A stretch of DNA of 64,000 bases from Streptomyces sp. VRA16 Mangrove soil (GCF_017377775.1 NZ_JAFVLN010000002.1:434001-498000); one strand, 5' to 3'; shown: positions 45,634-56,262, numbered from the stretch's first letter. Numbers and translations: made by a program. Notes: generated by a model from the letters alone, not told the origin.

Positions 45634-45683
45634 CCCCGCCGGGACATCTCTCTCACCGCGCACCGGCCCCGGGTGTGCGCCCG

Positions 45684-45724
45684 GTGTAACCCTCGCCGGT
45701 CCGGCCGCGAGACTCCTGTGTAAC
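45684..45724 (+). promoter_or_regulatory. Direct repeat GTGTAAC upstream of the nitrate reductase
   Basis: GTGTAAC occurs at 45684-45690 and 45718-45724, 34 bp apart and 75-115 bp before the gene. GTAAC fits the a-site half of actinobacterial GlnR boxes (gTnAc), but the GAAAC half at +6 is missing, so this is only a weak nitrogen-control candidate. Confidence 0.2.
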
Positions 45725-45797
45725 GGGCATTTCCTACGGTCGTTCGCAGTACAGCCGAGCACATCGGCACGGAACGATCGTGAAGGGGCGAGTGCCT

Positions 45798-48700
45798 GTG
45801 GCCGCGCCTGAATCGCCGGACCCCAGCCTGGAGAAGGTGCGGACGGTCTGCTCGTACTGCGGCGTGGGCTGCGGTCTCGTCCTCGACGTCGGGCAGGGCC
45901 CCGACGGACGGCGTACGGTCCTCAAGGCGTCCGGCGACAAGGAGCACCCGGCGAACTTCGGCCGGCTGTGCACGAAGGGCGCGACGACCGCCGCCATGCT
46001 GTCCGCCCCGGGCCGGCTCACCACCGCGCTCGTGCGTTCCGAGCGCGGTGGTGAGCCCGAGCCCGCCACCGTGGACAGCGCGGTCCGGCACACGGCGCGC
46101 CGGCTGCGCGAGATCGTCGACGAGCACGGTCCCGACGCGGTCGCCTTCTACGTCTCAGGGCAGATGGGCCTGGAGGCCCAGTACCTGGCGAACAAGCTCG
46201 CCAAGGGGTTCGTGCGCACGAACCAGATCGAGTCCAACTCCCGGCTGTGCATGGCCAGTGCGGGCACCGGCTACAAGCTGTCGCTCGGCGCGGACGGCCC
46301 GCCCGGCTCGTACCAGGACCTCGACCGGGCGGACGTCTTCCTGGTCATCGGCTCCAACATGGCCGACTGCCACCCGATCCTGTTCCTGCGGATGATGGAG
46401 CGGGTGAGGTCGGGCGGCGCGAAGCTGATCGTCGTCGACCCGCGGCGCACCGCGACGGCCGCGAAAGCCGACCTGTTCCTGCAGATCGCGCCGGGCACCG
46501 ACCTGGCGCTGCTCAACGGCATCCTGCACCTCCTGCACGAGAACGGGCACACGGACCCGCAGTTCATCGCCCAGCACACGGAGGGCTGGGCGGAGTTGGT
46601 GCCGCTCCTCGCCGACTACCCGCCGGCGGCGGTGGCCGCGCTCACCGGGCTCGCCGAGGACGACATCCGGGAGGCAGCGCGGCTGATCGGCGAGGCGGGC
46701 GAGTGGACGAGCTGCTGGACGATGGGGCTCAACCAGTCCACGCACGGCACCTGGAACACGAACGCGCTGGTGAATCTGCACCTGGCGACGGGCGCGATCT
46801 GCCGTCCCGGCAGCGGCCCGTTCTCCCTGACCGGGCAGCCCAACGCGATGGGCGGCCGCGAAATGGGCTACATGGGGCCGGGGCTGCCCGGTCAGCGGTC
46901 CGTGCTCGTCGACGCGGAGCGGGAGTTCGTCGAGGACCTCTGGGAGGTCGAACGCGGCACCCTGCGCGCGGACGGCGTCGGCAGAGGCACCGTCGAGATG
47001 TTCCGCAAGATGGCCGCCGGCGAGATCAAGGCGTGCTGGATCATCTGCACCAACCCGGTGGCGTCCGTCGCGAACCGCAGGACGGTCATCGAGGGTCTGG
47101 AGGCCGCCGAACTCGTCGTCACCCAGGACGCGTTCGCCGACACGGAGACGAACGCGTACGCCGATGTGGTGCTGCCCGGCGCGCTGTGGACCGAGGCCGA
47201 GGGCGTGCTCGTCAACAGCGAACGCAATCTGACGCTGGCCTCACCGGCCGTCGCGCCGCCGGGCGAGGCGCGGGCGGACTGGCGGCTGATCGCTGCGGTG
47301 GCGCGGGAGATGGGGTACGAGGAGGGGTTCTCGTACACGAGCGCCGAGGAGATCTTCGAGGAGATCAAGCGGGCCTGGAACCCGAAGACGGGCTGGGACC
47401 TGCGCGGGGTGAGCTACGAGCGGCTGCGGGCGACGCCCGTGCAGTGGCCGGCCGCGCGGCCCGACGGACCCGACCGCAACCCGATCCGGTACGTCGACGA
47501 GGCGGGAGTTCCCACCTTCCCGACGGCGAGCGGGCGCGCGGTCTTCCATGCCCGTCCGCACGTCCCCGCGGCCGAGATGCCGGACGACGACTACCCGTTC
47601 ACGCTGAACACGGGCCGGCTCCCGCACCAGTGGCACACGCTCACCAAGACCGCCAAGGTGCCGAAGCTCAACCGGCTGAACCCGGAGCCGTTCGTCGAAC
47701 TGCACCCGCTCGACGCACAGCGGCTCGGCATCGGGGACGGGGACTCGGTGGAGGTCGCCTCGCGGCGCGGCCGTGCCGTGCTGCCCGCAGTCGTCACCGA
47801 CCGCGTACGACAGGGGTGCTGCTTCGCGCCGTTCCACTGGAACGACCTGTTCGGCGAGTATCTGAGCCTCAACGCGGTCACGAACGACGCCGTCGATCCG
47901 CTCTCCTTCCAGCCCGAGTTCAAGGTGTGCGCGGTGTCGCTGACGAAGGTGTCGACGACGGTGACGGTCCGGACACCGGCGCCCGCGTCCGAGCTCGAGC
48001 CCGCGCAGGCTCCCCAACTGGCCGTTCCCGCAGACCCGTTCGGACTCGCGGCCACCCGGCCGCCGGTGCTCTCCGCGCTGGAGCGGCAGTACCTCGTGGG
48101 TTTCCTTGCAGGCATTCCGGCGGGGGCGCCGGGCATGCCGGTGCTGCCGCCGTCGGCGCCGTTCAGCCCCGAGCACGCGCTGTGGGTGAACGGGGTGCTC
48201 GCCGGGATGTACTCGCGCGCCCCGCAGGAGGCGCCGCTGTCGGATTCCCGGCCGCCGGTCGTGGTCCTGTGGGCCTCGCAGACCGGCAACGCCGAGGAGG
48301 TCGCGGCGGACGCCGTGCGCCGGCTCACCGCGGCCGGGCACGCCGCCTCGCTCGTCGGCATGGACGAGGCCGATCTCGGCGCGCTGCCGGCCGGCGCCGA
48401 TCTGCTCCTGATCACCAGCACGTTCGGCGACGGGGACGCCCCGGACAACGGTGCGGGCCTGTGGGAGACGCTGGCGGCGCCCGACGTCCCGCGTCTCGAC
48501 GGGCGGCGCTACGCCGTGCTCGCCCTCGGCGACTCCTCGTACGACGACTTCTGCGGGCACGGCCGCCGCCTCGACCGGCGCCTGGACGAACTGGGCGCCT
48601 CGCGTCTCGCGCCGCGCACGGACTGCGAACCGGACTACGAGGACGCCGCGCGAGCCTGGCTCGACCAGGTGCTCACGGCGCTCTGCGACCCGCAGACACC

Positions 48701-49871
48701 ATCGGTTCCGGCTCCGCCCTCGACGGTGACCCCCGCGCCCCGGTCGGCCAAGCCCGCCCCCGCGGTCGCCCGGCTCACCGGCAACCGCGCGCTGAGCGGG
48801 GCCGGTTCGGGCAAGGACGTGCGCCGGTTCACGTTCGACACCCGGGAGAGCGAGACGCCGTTCACGTACGAGGCGGGCGACGCGCTGGCCGTCCGACCGC
48901 TCAACTCCCGTGACCTGGTGGCGGAATGGCTCACGGTGACGGCCCTCGACGCCCACGCCGGGGTCACCCTGGACGGCATCGGGGAGCTCCCCCTCGAAGA
49001 GGCCCTGCTCCGCCACCTGGACATCACCCGGACGACCCCGGACCTGCTCCGCTTCGTGACCGAACGAGCACGCGACCCAAGGGAGTTGAGAAAACTCCTG
49101 CGTCCCGACAACAAGGGCGAACTCGCCAAGTGGTCCTGGGGCCGGCAGGCCGTCGACGTCGTCGCCGAGCACGGCGTGAAGGCCGACGCGCAGGAGTGGG
49201 CCGAGGTGCTGGGGCGGCTCCAGCCGCGCCTGTACTCCATATCGTCGAGCCCGCTCAGCGACCCGCACCAGGTGTCGCTCACCGTCTCCGTCGTCCGCTA
49301 CGAGAACGTCAACGGGCTGCCGCGGCAAGGGGTTTGCTCGCCGTTCCTCGCCGACGCCGAACCGGGCACGGCGGTACCGGTGCACGTCAGGGCGGCCCCG
49401 AACTTCCGGCCCCCCGCCGACTCCGCGACCCCGATGGTGATGGTCGGTCCCGGCACCGGCGTGGCCCCTTTCATCGGCTTCCTGGAACAGCGCCGCCTGC
49501 TCGGGCACACCGGCCCCAACTGGCTCTTCTTCGGCGAGCAGCACCGCGCGACCGACTTCTACTACGAGGACGAACTCGCGGGGCTCGTCGCGGACGGGAC
49601 CCTGACCCGCCTGGACACGGCGTTCTCCCGCGACCAGCGCGCGAAGATCTACGTACAGGACCGGATGCGCGAGCACGGTCCGCAGGTGTGGTCGTGGCTC
49701 CAGGACGGGGCCCGCTTCTACGTCTGCGGTGACGCGTCCCGGATGGCGAAGGACGTCGACCGGGCACTGCGCGACATCGCGGTGGCGCACGGCGGCCTGG
49801 ACGAGGCGGGGGCTGCGACGTACGTGAAGCAGCTCGCGGCGGACAAGCGGTACGTGCGCGACGTGTACTGA
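45798..49871 (+). CDS. Fused assimilatory nitrate reductase and NADPH flavoreductase
   Basis: A 1357-residue multidomain enzyme. Residues 1-720 are a NapA/NarB-type molybdopterin oxidoreductase, with a 4Fe-4S site at Cys18, Cys21, Cys25 and Cys58, and Cys151 in [12 protein letters not shown] as the expected Mo ligand. At about residue 823 a flavodoxin domain starts ([13 protein letters not shown]). It is followed by a sulfite-reductase-flavoprotein-type FAD/NADPH module: [10 protein letters not shown] near 1143, [18 protein letters not shown] near 1214, the final YVCGDASRM and aromatic C-terminus YVRDVY. One chain could thus pass electrons from NADPH through FAD and FMN to Mo, reducing nitrate to nitrite. 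GTG 45798 has AAGGGG 9 nt upstream; GTGs at 45780 and 45792 are alternatives. Confidence 0.9.
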   Translation: MAAPESPDPSLEKVRTVCSYCGVGCGLVLDVGQGPDGRRTVLKASGDKEHPANFGRLCTKGATTAAMLSAPGRLTTALVRSERGGEPEPATVDSAVRHTARRLREIVDEHGPDAVAFYVSGQMGLEAQYLANKLAKGFVRTNQIESNSRLCMASAGTGYKLSLGADGPPGSYQDLDRADVFLVIGSNMADCHPILFLRMMERVRSGGAKLIVVDPRRTATAAKADLFLQIAPGTDLALLNGILHLLHENGHTDPQFIAQHTEGWAELVPLLADYPPAAVAALTGLAEDDIREAARLIGEAGEWTSCWTMGLNQSTHGTWNTNALVNLHLATGAICRPGSGPFSLTGQPNAMGGREMGYMGPGLPGQRSVLVDAEREFVEDLWEVERGTLRADGVGRGTVEMFRKMAAGEIKACWIICTNPVASVANRRTVIEGLEAAELVVTQDAFADTETNAYADVVLPGALWTEAEGVLVNSERNLTLASPAVAPPGEARADWRLIAAVAREMGYEEGFSYTSAEEIFEEIKRAWNPKTGWDLRGVSYERLRATPVQWPAARPDGPDRNPIRYVDEAGVPTFPTASGRAVFHARPHVPAAEMPDDDYPFTLNTGRLPHQWHTLTKTAKVPKLNRLNPEPFVELHPLDAQRLGIGDGDSVEVASRRGRAVLPAVVTDRVRQGCCFAPFHWNDLFGEYLSLNAVTNDAVDPLSFQPEFKVCAVSLTKVSTTVTVRTPAPASELEPAQAPQLAVPADPFGLAATRPPVLSALERQYLVGFLAGIPAGAPGMPVLPPSAPFSPEHALWVNGVLAGMYSRAPQEAPLSDSRPPVVVLWASQTGNAEEVAADAVRRLTAAGHAASLVGMDEADLGALPAGADLLLITSTFGDGDAPDNGAGLWETLAAPDVPRLDGRRYAVLALGDSSYDDFCGHGRRLDRRLDELGASRLAPRTDCEPDYEDAARAWLDQVLTALCDPQTPSVPAPPSTVTPAPRSAKPAPAVARLTGNRALSGAGSGKDVRRFTFDTRESETPFTYEAGDALAVRPLNSRDLVAEWLTVTALDAHAGVTLDGIGELPLEEALLRHLDITRTTPDLLRFVTERARDPRELRKLLRPDNKGELAKWSWGRQAVDVVAEHGVKADAQEWAEVLGRLQPRLYSISSSPLSDPHQVSLTVSVVRYENVNGLPRQGVCSPFLADAEPGTAVPVHVRAAPNFRPPADSATPMVMVGPGTGVAPFIGFLEQRRLLGHTGPNWLFFGEQHRATDFYYEDELAGLVADGTLTRLDTAFSRDQRAKIYVQDRMREHGPQVWSWLQDGARFYVCGDASRMAKDVDRALRDIAVAHGGLDEAGAATYVKQLAADKRYVRDVY

Positions 49872-49880
49872 CCGGTCGCG

Positions 49881-49909
49881 TCAACTGGGCTGCCCGCACA
49901 GCCCGTTGA
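49881..49909 (+). terminator. Hairpin behind the nitrate reductase gene
   Basis: TCAAC-T-GGGCTG pairs with CAGCCCGTTGA around the loop CCCGCA, with one bulged T; it starts 10 bp after the stop. Confidence 0.65.
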
Positions 49910-49980
49910 GATCATCCGCCGTTAGGGTGAGGCGGGACGACCACCGACGGACGCTCCAGAAGCAGGAGAGGGACGGCCCA

Positions 49981-50805
49981 GTGACCAGCAGCAGCGGCGA
50001 CGCACACGCGGACAGCCTCACCGACCGAATCGACACCAGCCGGCCGCACACGGCCCGGATCTGGAACTACTGGCTCGGCGGCAAGGACAACTACCCCGTC
50101 GACGAGGCCGCGGGCCGGCAGATCCGTGAACTGCACCCGGGCATCGTCGACTACGCGCAGGCCGACCGCGCGTTCCTGGGCCGCGCGGTCCACCATCTGA
50201 CGGCCGACGTCGGCATACGCCAGTTCCTCGACATCGGTACCGGCCTGCCCACGGCGGACAACACGCACGAGGTCGCCCAGCGGATCGCCCCCGAGACACG
50301 GATCGTGTACGTCGACAACGACCCCATGGTGCTGCGGCACGCCCAGGCGCTGCTCACCAGCAGCCCGGAGGGCAGCACCGACTACATCGACGCCGATCTG
50401 CGCGACGTCGACCACATCCTCGAACTCGCCGCGAAATCACTGGACTTCACACAGCCGGTGGCGTTGATGCTGCTCGGCGTGGTGATCTTCGTCGGCGACG
50501 ACGAGGACCCCTACGGCCTGGTGCGCCGTCTCCTCGACGCGCTCCCCTCCGGCAGTCACCTGGTGCTCTCGCACACCATCACCCGCGCCGACATGCCGGA
50601 CGTCGACGAGGCGGTGGCGTTCTGGAACGCGAACGGCACGCCGAAGCTGAACCAGCGCACCCCCGACCAGGTCACCCGCTTCTTCGACGGCCTGGACCTG
50701 CTCTCCCCCGGCGTCGTCTCCTGCTCCCGCTGGCGCCCCGGGGCCCCGGCCGGCGACGAGCCGGCCGAGGTCGCGATGTTCGGCGGGGTCGGCCGCAAGC
50801 CCTGA
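49981..50805 (+). CDS. SAM-dependent methyltransferase, DUF574/Methyltransf_19 type
   Basis: A 274-residue protein. RPHTARIWNYWLGGKDNYPV near the N-terminus and QFLDIGTGLPTADNTHEVAQ are the signature blocks of the large actinobacterial DUF574 methyltransferase family; VYVDNDPMVLRHAQALL holds the SAM ribose-binding acid. Substrate unknown. GTG 49981 follows AGGAGAGGG. It stands alone, with a terminator on each side. Confidence 0.87.
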   Translation: MTSSSGDAHADSLTDRIDTSRPHTARIWNYWLGGKDNYPVDEAAGRQIRELHPGIVDYAQADRAFLGRAVHHLTADVGIRQFLDIGTGLPTADNTHEVAQRIAPETRIVYVDNDPMVLRHAQALLTSSPEGSTDYIDADLRDVDHILELAAKSLDFTQPVALMLLGVVIFVGDDEDPYGLVRRLLDALPSGSHLVLSHTITRADMPDVDEAVAFWNANGTPKLNQRTPDQVTRFFDGLDLLSPGVVSCSRWRPGAPAGDEPAEVAMFGGVGRKP

Positions 50806-50810
50806 GGCCC

Positions 50811-50842
50811 GGCGCCCGGGTGCCGTGAGGCACCCCGGCGCC
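50811..50842. terminator. Bidirectional terminator
   Basis: Fourteen-bp arms with one mismatch around GTGA fill the 43-bp gap between the convergent methyltransferase and the second livF. Confidence 0.8.
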
Positions 50843-50848
50843 GCGCAC

Positions 50849-51565
50849 TCAGTCCTCGCCGAGATACGCCTTGCGCACGCTGTCGTCGTCGAGCAGGGTG
50901 CGTCCGCTGCCGGAGAGGATGATGCGGCCCGTCTCCATGACGTAGGCGTGGTCGGCGAGGGCGAGGGCCGCGCGGGCGTTCTGCTCGACGAGGAGGATCG
51001 TGGTGCCGCCCGCCTTGAGCTCGGCGACGGTCGCCATGATCTTCTTCATCATGATCGGTGACAGACCCATGGAGGGCTCGTCCAGCATCAGCAGCTTGGG
51101 CCGGCACATCAGCGCCCGGCCCATCGCGAGCATCTGCTGCTCGCCGCCGGAGAGGGTGCCCGCCGCCTGGGTGCGGCGCTCCCGCAGCCGGGGGAAGAGC
51201 GTGTACGCGCGTTCCGTGTCATCGGCGACACCGTCGGCGTCCCTGCGCAGAAACGCCCCCAGCAGCAGGTTCTCCTCGACGGTCAGCCGCGGGAAGATGT
51301 GCCGCCCCTCGGGCGAGTGGGCGAGCCCGAGCGCGACGATCCGGTGCGCCGGGACGCCGTCGAGGTCCTGCCCGGCGAACCGGACCCGGCCCGCCGCCGC
51401 GGGGAGCAGACCGCTGAGGGTGTGCAGGGTGGTGGTCTTGCCCGCGCCGTTGGTGCCGATGAGGGTGACCACCTGCCCCTCCTCGACGCGGAAGGAGATG
51501 CCCTTGACGGCCTCCACCTTCCCGTAGGCGACGCGGAGTTCGTCGACATCCAGCAGGGCGCTCAT
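50849..51565 (-). CDS. livF: Branched-chain amino-acid type ABC ATPase LivF (second system)
   Basis: A 238-residue ATPase. Walker A GTNGAGKTTTLHTL, signature LSGGEQQMLAMGRALM, Walker B LLMLDEPSMGLSP, H-loop LLVEQNARAAL. ATG 51565 (MSALLDVDELRVAYG) overlaps livG by 4 bp. Last gene of the operon. Confidence 0.93.
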   Translation of the reverse strand: MSALLDVDELRVAYGKVEAVKGISFRVEEGQVVTLIGTNGAGKTTTLHTLSGLLPAAAGRVRFAGQDLDGVPAHRIVALGLAHSPEGRHIFPRLTVEENLLLGAFLRRDADGVADDTERAYTLFPRLRERRTQAAGTLSGGEQQMLAMGRALMCRPKLLMLDEPSMGLSPIMMKKIMATVAELKAGGTTILLVEQNARAALALADHAYVMETGRIILSGSGRTLLDDDSVRKAYLGED

Positions 51566-52347
51566 ACCGGCGTCTCCTCGTCGTCGGGTGCGCCGAGGTA
51601 CGCCTCGACGACGCGTTCGTCGGCCTGTACGTCGCCGGGGGCGCCCTCGACGAGCTTGGCGCCCTGCACCAGGACCGCGACGCGGTCGCAGAGGTTCATG
51701 ATGAAGCGCATGTCGTGCTCGATGACGAGGACGGCGACGCCGCGCGCCCGCACGGCGTGCACCAACTCCTCGGCCTCGCGCGTCTCCTGCGGGTTCATCC
51801 CGGCGGTCGGCTCGTCGAGGAGCAGCAGCCGGGGGTCGCTGGCGAGGGCGCGGGCGATCTCCAGGCGGCGCTGGGCGCCGTAGGAGAGGTTGCGGGCGAG
51901 GTGCCGCTCCCGGTCGGCGAGGCCGACGAAGTCGAGCAACTCCCGTGCCCGCGCCCGCGATTCGCGTTCCTCCCGGCGGTAGCGGGGCCCCCGTCCGAGC
52001 GCGGCGAGCAGCCCGGCGCGGGTGCGGGTGTGGCGGCCCACGATCACGTTCTCCAGGGCCGACATGTTGGCGAACAGGCGGATGTTCTGGAAGGTGCGGG
52101 CCACCCCGGCCCGGGTCACCTTCGCGGGCCGGGGCGGCAGCGGGGCGCCCTCGAACAGGACGGCACCCTCCGTGGGGACGTACAGGCCGGTGAGGCAGTT
52201 GAAGAAGGTGGTCTTGCCGGCGCCGTTGGGGCCGATCAGACCGACGATCTCGCCCTCGGCGACGGTGAGGTCCACCTGGTCGACGGCGGTGAGGCCGCCG
52301 AACCGCATGGTGACACCGCGCGCCTCCAGCAAGGGAGTTGGGCTCAT
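51562..52347 (-). CDS. livG: Branched-chain amino-acid type ABC ATPase LivG (second system)
   Basis: A 261-residue ATPase. Walker A GPNGAGKTTFFNCL, liv-type signature LSYGAQRRLEIARALA, Walker B LLLLDEPTAGMNP, and H-loop LVIEHDMRFIMNL. The ARTFQNIRLF Q-loop is typical. ATG 52347 overlaps the livM stop (ATGA); the frame upstream is open but not coding. Confidence 0.93.
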   Translation of the reverse strand: MSPTPLLEARGVTMRFGGLTAVDQVDLTVAEGEIVGLIGPNGAGKTTFFNCLTGLYVPTEGAVLFEGAPLPPRPAKVTRAGVARTFQNIRLFANMSALENVIVGRHTRTRAGLLAALGRGPRYRREERESRARARELLDFVGLADRERHLARNLSYGAQRRLEIARALASDPRLLLLDEPTAGMNPQETREAEELVHAVRARGVAVLVIEHDMRFIMNLCDRVAVLVQGAKLVEGAPGDVQADERVVEAYLGAPDDEETPV

Positions 52348-54032
52348 GCCGGAATCTTCGCAATCTGGGTGGTGGAGGTGTCGACGGGCTCGTGGAACTC
52401 CAGCTGGTGCTTGCGGTCGGGCACGATCCCCTCGGGCCTGAAGCGCATCATCAGGATCAGGGCGAGACCGAACAGCATCATCTGGTATTGGCTGAAGAAC
52501 GCGAACTTGGCGGGGAGGAGATAGAGCAGGGCCGCGCCGACGAGCGGCCCCGACACGGTGCCCATGCCGCCGAGGACGACCGCGGCCAGCAGGAACGCCG
52601 AGTTGGGCGGCGCGGTGTCCGCGAACTTGTAGTTCTCGGGGACGGCGTTGGTCTGCAGATGCGCCATGACCGTGCCCGCGAGCCCGGCGAGCGAGGCGCC
52701 GAGCCCGAAGGCGAGCAGTTTGAAGCGGAAACCCTCGATGCCCATCGCGGTGGCCGCCGTCTCGTCCTCGCGCAGCGCGATCCAGGCCCGCCCGATCCGG
52801 GAGTCGCCCGCACGCGCGTACACGAACACGATGACCGCGATGACGGCGAGGAGGAGCAGGTAGTAGTTGGCGAACCGGCCGAAGGTGACCCCGAGCAGCT
52901 CGTGCGGCGCACCGAAGTCGAAGCCGAGGATCTTCAGGTTCGGCACCGAGTTGATGCCGTTGGGCCCGTTCGTCAGGGAGGGACCCGAGGTGCCGTCGAG
53001 GTTGTTGACGGTGATCCGGAAGATCTCGCCGAAGCCGAGGGTGACGATGGCGAGGTAGTCGCCGTGCAGCCGCAGCGTCGGCGCGCCGATCACGAGACCG
53101 GCGACGAGGGAGATCGCCATGCCCAGCAGGGCGGTCGCCCAGAACGGCCAGGGGTCCATGTGCAGCGTGGAGAACGTCGAGCCGGAGACGAGCGCCGCGG
53201 TGTACGCCCCGGTGCCGAGGAACGCGACGTACCCGAGGTCGAGGAGCCCGACCAGGCCGACGACGATGTTCAGGCCGAGCGCGACGGCCGCGAACACGAG
53301 GATGTTGTCGGCGATGGCCGTGTACTGGTCGCCGGTCTGGGTGAACGGGAAGACCAGCGCGGCGACGAGGGCGGCCACGGAGACGGCGACCCGGTTGCGG
53401 GCGTTGATCCGGCTGAGCCGGGCGGCCAGTCCGCTCGCCGCCAGGGCGCGGGCGCCGAGCCCCGCCGCGGGCAGGAACGCGAGGAACTCCTCGGGCGAGC
53501 CGGTCGTGATGCCGTACGCGAGGACGTACATGGCGACGAGGAACACCACGGTGATCAGGGCGACTTCGAGGACGCGCGGCATCCGGGCGTCGGGCGCCGG
53601 GTCGTCCGCGGTGTCGTCCGGCAGGCCGTGTGCCCCGGCGGCGAGCAGCGCGGTGCCGACGAGCGCCGGCCAGCCGCCGGGTTCGACGTTGACCACTCCG
53701 CCGAGGGTGACGGCGATCGCGCCGACGGTGATCCAGGTCGAGGTGAGCGCGGCGAGCGAGGCCGCGCGCAGGGCGCGGGCGGCGCCGCGGGGCGCGAGCC
53801 GCGGCACGCCGAGAGCGGCGGCCGTGAAGTACGCGGCGAGCAACCCCGTGGCGAGGGTGACGAGTTGGCTGCCTCCCGGGTAGCCGGTGACGGTCAGGTT
53901 GCCGGGGAAACGCCTGGTCCACGTCCAGGCCAGGAACGGTGAGACGAGGGTGAGGACGACACCGGTGACGACGAGCGGCCTGGCCGCCCGTGCGGGGACG
54001 GCCGGGATCCTGAGCGGTTTCACGGCGATCAC
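52344..54032 (-). CDS. livM: Branched-chain amino-acid type ABC permease LivM, long form (second system)
   Basis: A 562-residue membrane permease, about 190 residues longer than the LivM of the first system. The extra N-terminal part has several hydrophobic segments (RPLVVTGVVLTLVSPFLAWT) separated by Arg-rich loops, and resembles the extension seen in some long LivM proteins. The LivM core follows, with GLNIVVGLVGLLDLGYVAFL and VVLGGMGTVSGPLVGAALL. GTG start overlapping livH by 4 bp. Confidence 0.9.
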   Translation of the reverse strand: MIAVKPLRIPAVPARAARPLVVTGVVLTLVSPFLAWTWTRRFPGNLTVTGYPGGSQLVTLATGLLAAYFTAAALGVPRLAPRGAARALRAASLAALTSTWITVGAIAVTLGGVVNVEPGGWPALVGTALLAAGAHGLPDDTADDPAPDARMPRVLEVALITVVFLVAMYVLAYGITTGSPEEFLAFLPAAGLGARALAASGLAARLSRINARNRVAVSVAALVAALVFPFTQTGDQYTAIADNILVFAAVALGLNIVVGLVGLLDLGYVAFLGTGAYTAALVSGSTFSTLHMDPWPFWATALLGMAISLVAGLVIGAPTLRLHGDYLAIVTLGFGEIFRITVNNLDGTSGPSLTNGPNGINSVPNLKILGFDFGAPHELLGVTFGRFANYYLLLLAVIAVIVFVYARAGDSRIGRAWIALREDETAATAMGIEGFRFKLLAFGLGASLAGLAGTVMAHLQTNAVPENYKFADTAPPNSAFLLAAVVLGGMGTVSGPLVGAALLYLLPAKFAFFSQYQMMLFGLALILMMRFRPEGIVPDRKHQLEFHEPVDTSTTQIAKIPA

Positions 54033-54991
54033 GCCCTGTCCGTGGCGAGGCGCTCACCGAGCAGACCTTGTGGTCTGATCAGCAGCACCAGAATGAGGAT
54101 GACGAAGGCCCAGACGTCCTTCCAGGCGGAGCCGCCGAAGGTGTGCAGGGCCGGCAGGTGCGGGAGCAGCCCGGAGGCGAGGGACTCGGCGACGCCGAGC
54201 ACGACGCCGCCGAGCATGGCGCCCTGGATGTGCCCGATGCCGCCGAGCACGGCCGCGGTGAAGCCCTTCAGGCCCGCGATGAAGCCCATGTTGTACGAGA
54301 TGGTGCCGAGCCTGAGCCCCTGGGTGAGGCAGGCGACGGCGGCGAGCACGGCGCCGAGGGCGAAGGCGATGACGATGACGCGGTCGGTGTCGATGCCCAT
54401 GAGCCGGGCGGTCCTGGGGTCCTGCGCGGTGGCCTGCATGGCGCGCCCGGTGCGGGTGCGGCCGACGAACCAGCTCAGCCCGACCATCGCCGCCGCGGCG
54501 AGGACGAGCGTGAGGATCGCCGCGTACGAGACGGTCACCCCGCCCAAGTGGAGTGGTGTGCCCGGGAGTTGGGGGAAGGGGACGGGTGCGGTGACGCCGA
54601 CGGACTTGCCCGGCAGGGTGAAGAAGTTGAACACGACCTGCTGGAGGAAGAGGGAGAGACCGATGGCGGTGATGAGCGGGGCCAGGCGGGGCGCGCCGCG
54701 CAGCGGCCGGTAGGCGAACCGCTCGGCGGCGACCGCCGCGGTCACGGAGACCAGGACCGCGGCGATCAGCAGGACGGGCAGGGCGATCCAGAGGTTCACC
54801 TGGTGCAGGCCCGGCACCCACGCGTACACGAAGAGGGCGCCGAACCCGCCGAGCATGAAGATCTCACCGTGGGCGAAGTTGATGATCTGGAGGATGCCGT
54901 AGACCATCGTGTAGCCGACCGCGATGAGGCCGTACATCGCGCCGAGGACGAGTCCGTCGGTGAGGAGCTGGAAGAGGTCGGTGGTGCTCAC
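54029..54991 (-). CDS. livH: Branched-chain amino-acid type ABC permease LivH (second system)
   Basis: A 320-residue permease. LTDGLVLGAMYGLIAVGYTM and QIINFAHGEIFMLGGF at the N-terminus and AAVLGGIGHIQGAMLGGVVL near the C-terminus are the LivH marks. GTG 54991 (VSTTDLFQLL) overlaps the livK stop by 4 bp. Confidence 0.93.
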   Translation of the reverse strand: MSTTDLFQLLTDGLVLGAMYGLIAVGYTMVYGILQIINFAHGEIFMLGGFGALFVYAWVPGLHQVNLWIALPVLLIAAVLVSVTAAVAAERFAYRPLRGAPRLAPLITAIGLSLFLQQVVFNFFTLPGKSVGVTAPVPFPQLPGTPLHLGGVTVSYAAILTLVLAAAAMVGLSWFVGRTRTGRAMQATAQDPRTARLMGIDTDRVIVIAFALGAVLAAVACLTQGLRLGTISYNMGFIAGLKGFTAAVLGGIGHIQGAMLGGVVLGVAESLASGLLPHLPALHTFGGSAWKDVWAFVILILVLLIRPQGLLGERLATDRA

Positions 54992-56262
54992 TTGACGGTG
55001 ACCACCTTGACGCCGTCCGCCCACTTGCCGTTCTTGACGCAGTTGATGCTGATGACCGGGTTGGTGCTGTCGCCGTACTCGTTGAAGCCGATGGTGCCGG
55101 TGGCGCCCTCGAAGGAGACCTTGCCCATGGCCGCGACGACCTTCGGGCGCAGCCGGGCGACGTCGCCGACCTTGCCGCCGTCGGCCTTCACGGCCGCGGC
55201 GACGGCCTTGATCAGCGCGGTGGTCGCGTCGTAGGTGTAGATGCCGAAGACGCCGTAGGTCTGCTGGTAGCCGGCCGCCTCGTAGGCCGAGACGAACGAC
55301 TTCGACGTGGTCATCTTCTCGATGGGGGCGCCGTCGGAGTGGGTGCAGGTGCCGTCGGCCGCCTTGGCACCGGCCAGGGCGATCAGCTGGTCGTCCTTGA
55401 CGGCGTCGCCACCGCCCATCGGACCGTCGAACCCGGCGGCGACGAGCTGCTTCTTCAGCGCGGCCGCCTGCGGGTACTCGCCGCCGTAGAACACCCCTTG
55501 TGCGCCTGAGGACTTGACGCTGTTGACGACGGCGGAGTAGTCGGACTCGTCCGGGTTGACGGACTGGTGGATGACGACCTTGCCGCCGAGCTTCTTGTAC
55601 GCCGTCGTGAAGTCGTCGACGATCTGGCTGCCGTAGGTCTTCTTGTCGTCGACCGTGGCGATCTTCTTGATCTTCAGGTCGTTGTAGAGGTACGAGGCGG
55701 TGACGGGCACGGCGACGTCGTCGGTCGAGATCGTCCGGAAGTAGTTGTCGTACTGCCGCTCGGGGTGGGCCGTGTAGTCGGCGCCCTTGGTGAGCGTGGC
55801 GGCGGTGTTCGCGCCGGAGATCTGGACCATCCGCGCGTCGTGCAGGGTGGACTGCATGGCGGCGGTGACCGAGGAGTTGTAGGCGCCGACGACGCCGATG
55901 ACGGAGGTGTCGGAGACGAACGCGGCCGCGTTCTGCTGGCCGATGTTCGGGGTGCCCTGGTCGTCCCTGGGCTGCAGCTTGAAGGTGACGCCGGGCACCG
56001 CCTTCTCCTTGTTGGCCTGCTTCACGGCCAGTTCGGCGGAGTTGCGCATGCCGAGGCCGACGGCGGCCAGGTCCTTGGACAGGGGCGAGTCGTAGCCGAT
56101 GGTGATGGTGGTCGAGCCGCCGCCCGACGCACTGTCGTCGCCGTCGCCCTCGTCGCGCGATCCGCACGCGGTGAGGGTGAGGGCGAGCGAACAGGCGATC
56201 AAGGGCGCCGTCCGCACAAAGAGCCTGGTACGGGTGGTGCGGGACGTGGTGGAGCCGAGCAT
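54988..56262 (-). CDS. livK: Branched-chain amino-acid type ABC substrate-binding lipoprotein (second system)
   Basis: A 424-residue type I binding protein. The long signal peptide ends in the lipobox LTAC (Cys33), then a Gly/Ser/Asp linker and TITIGYDSPLSKDLAAVGLG. KLQPRDDQGTPNIGQQNAAA follows the LivK pattern. First gene here, whereas it is last in the other system. ATG 56262 has GGGGAGGAC upstream. The ligand is not deducible from sequence. Confidence 0.92.
   Translation of the reverse strand: MLGSTTSRTTRTRLFVRTAPLIACSLALTLTACGSRDEGDGDDSASGGGSTTITIGYDSPLSKDLAAVGLGMRNSAELAVKQANKEKAVPGVTFKLQPRDDQGTPNIGQQNAAAFVSDTSVIGVVGAYNSSVTAAMQSTLHDARMVQISGANTAATLTKGADYTAHPERQYDNYFRTISTDDVAVPVTASYLYNDLKIKKIATVDDKKTYGSQIVDDFTTAYKKLGGKVVIHQSVNPDESDYSAVVNSVKSSGAQGVFYGGEYPQAAALKKQLVAAGFDGPMGGGDAVKDDQLIALAGAKAADGTCTHSDGAPIEKMTTSKSFVSAYEAAGYQQTYGVFGIYTYDATTALIKAVAAAVKADGGKVGDVARLRPKVVAAMGKVSFEGATGTIGFNEYGDSTNPVISINCVKNGKWADGVKVVTVK

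Noticed and set aside
45684-45724. A full GlnR box upstream of the nitrate reductase
   Set aside because: Only the GTAAC half is present twice; the GAAAC half is missing at the expected 6-bp spacing, so it is listed only as a weak candidate.
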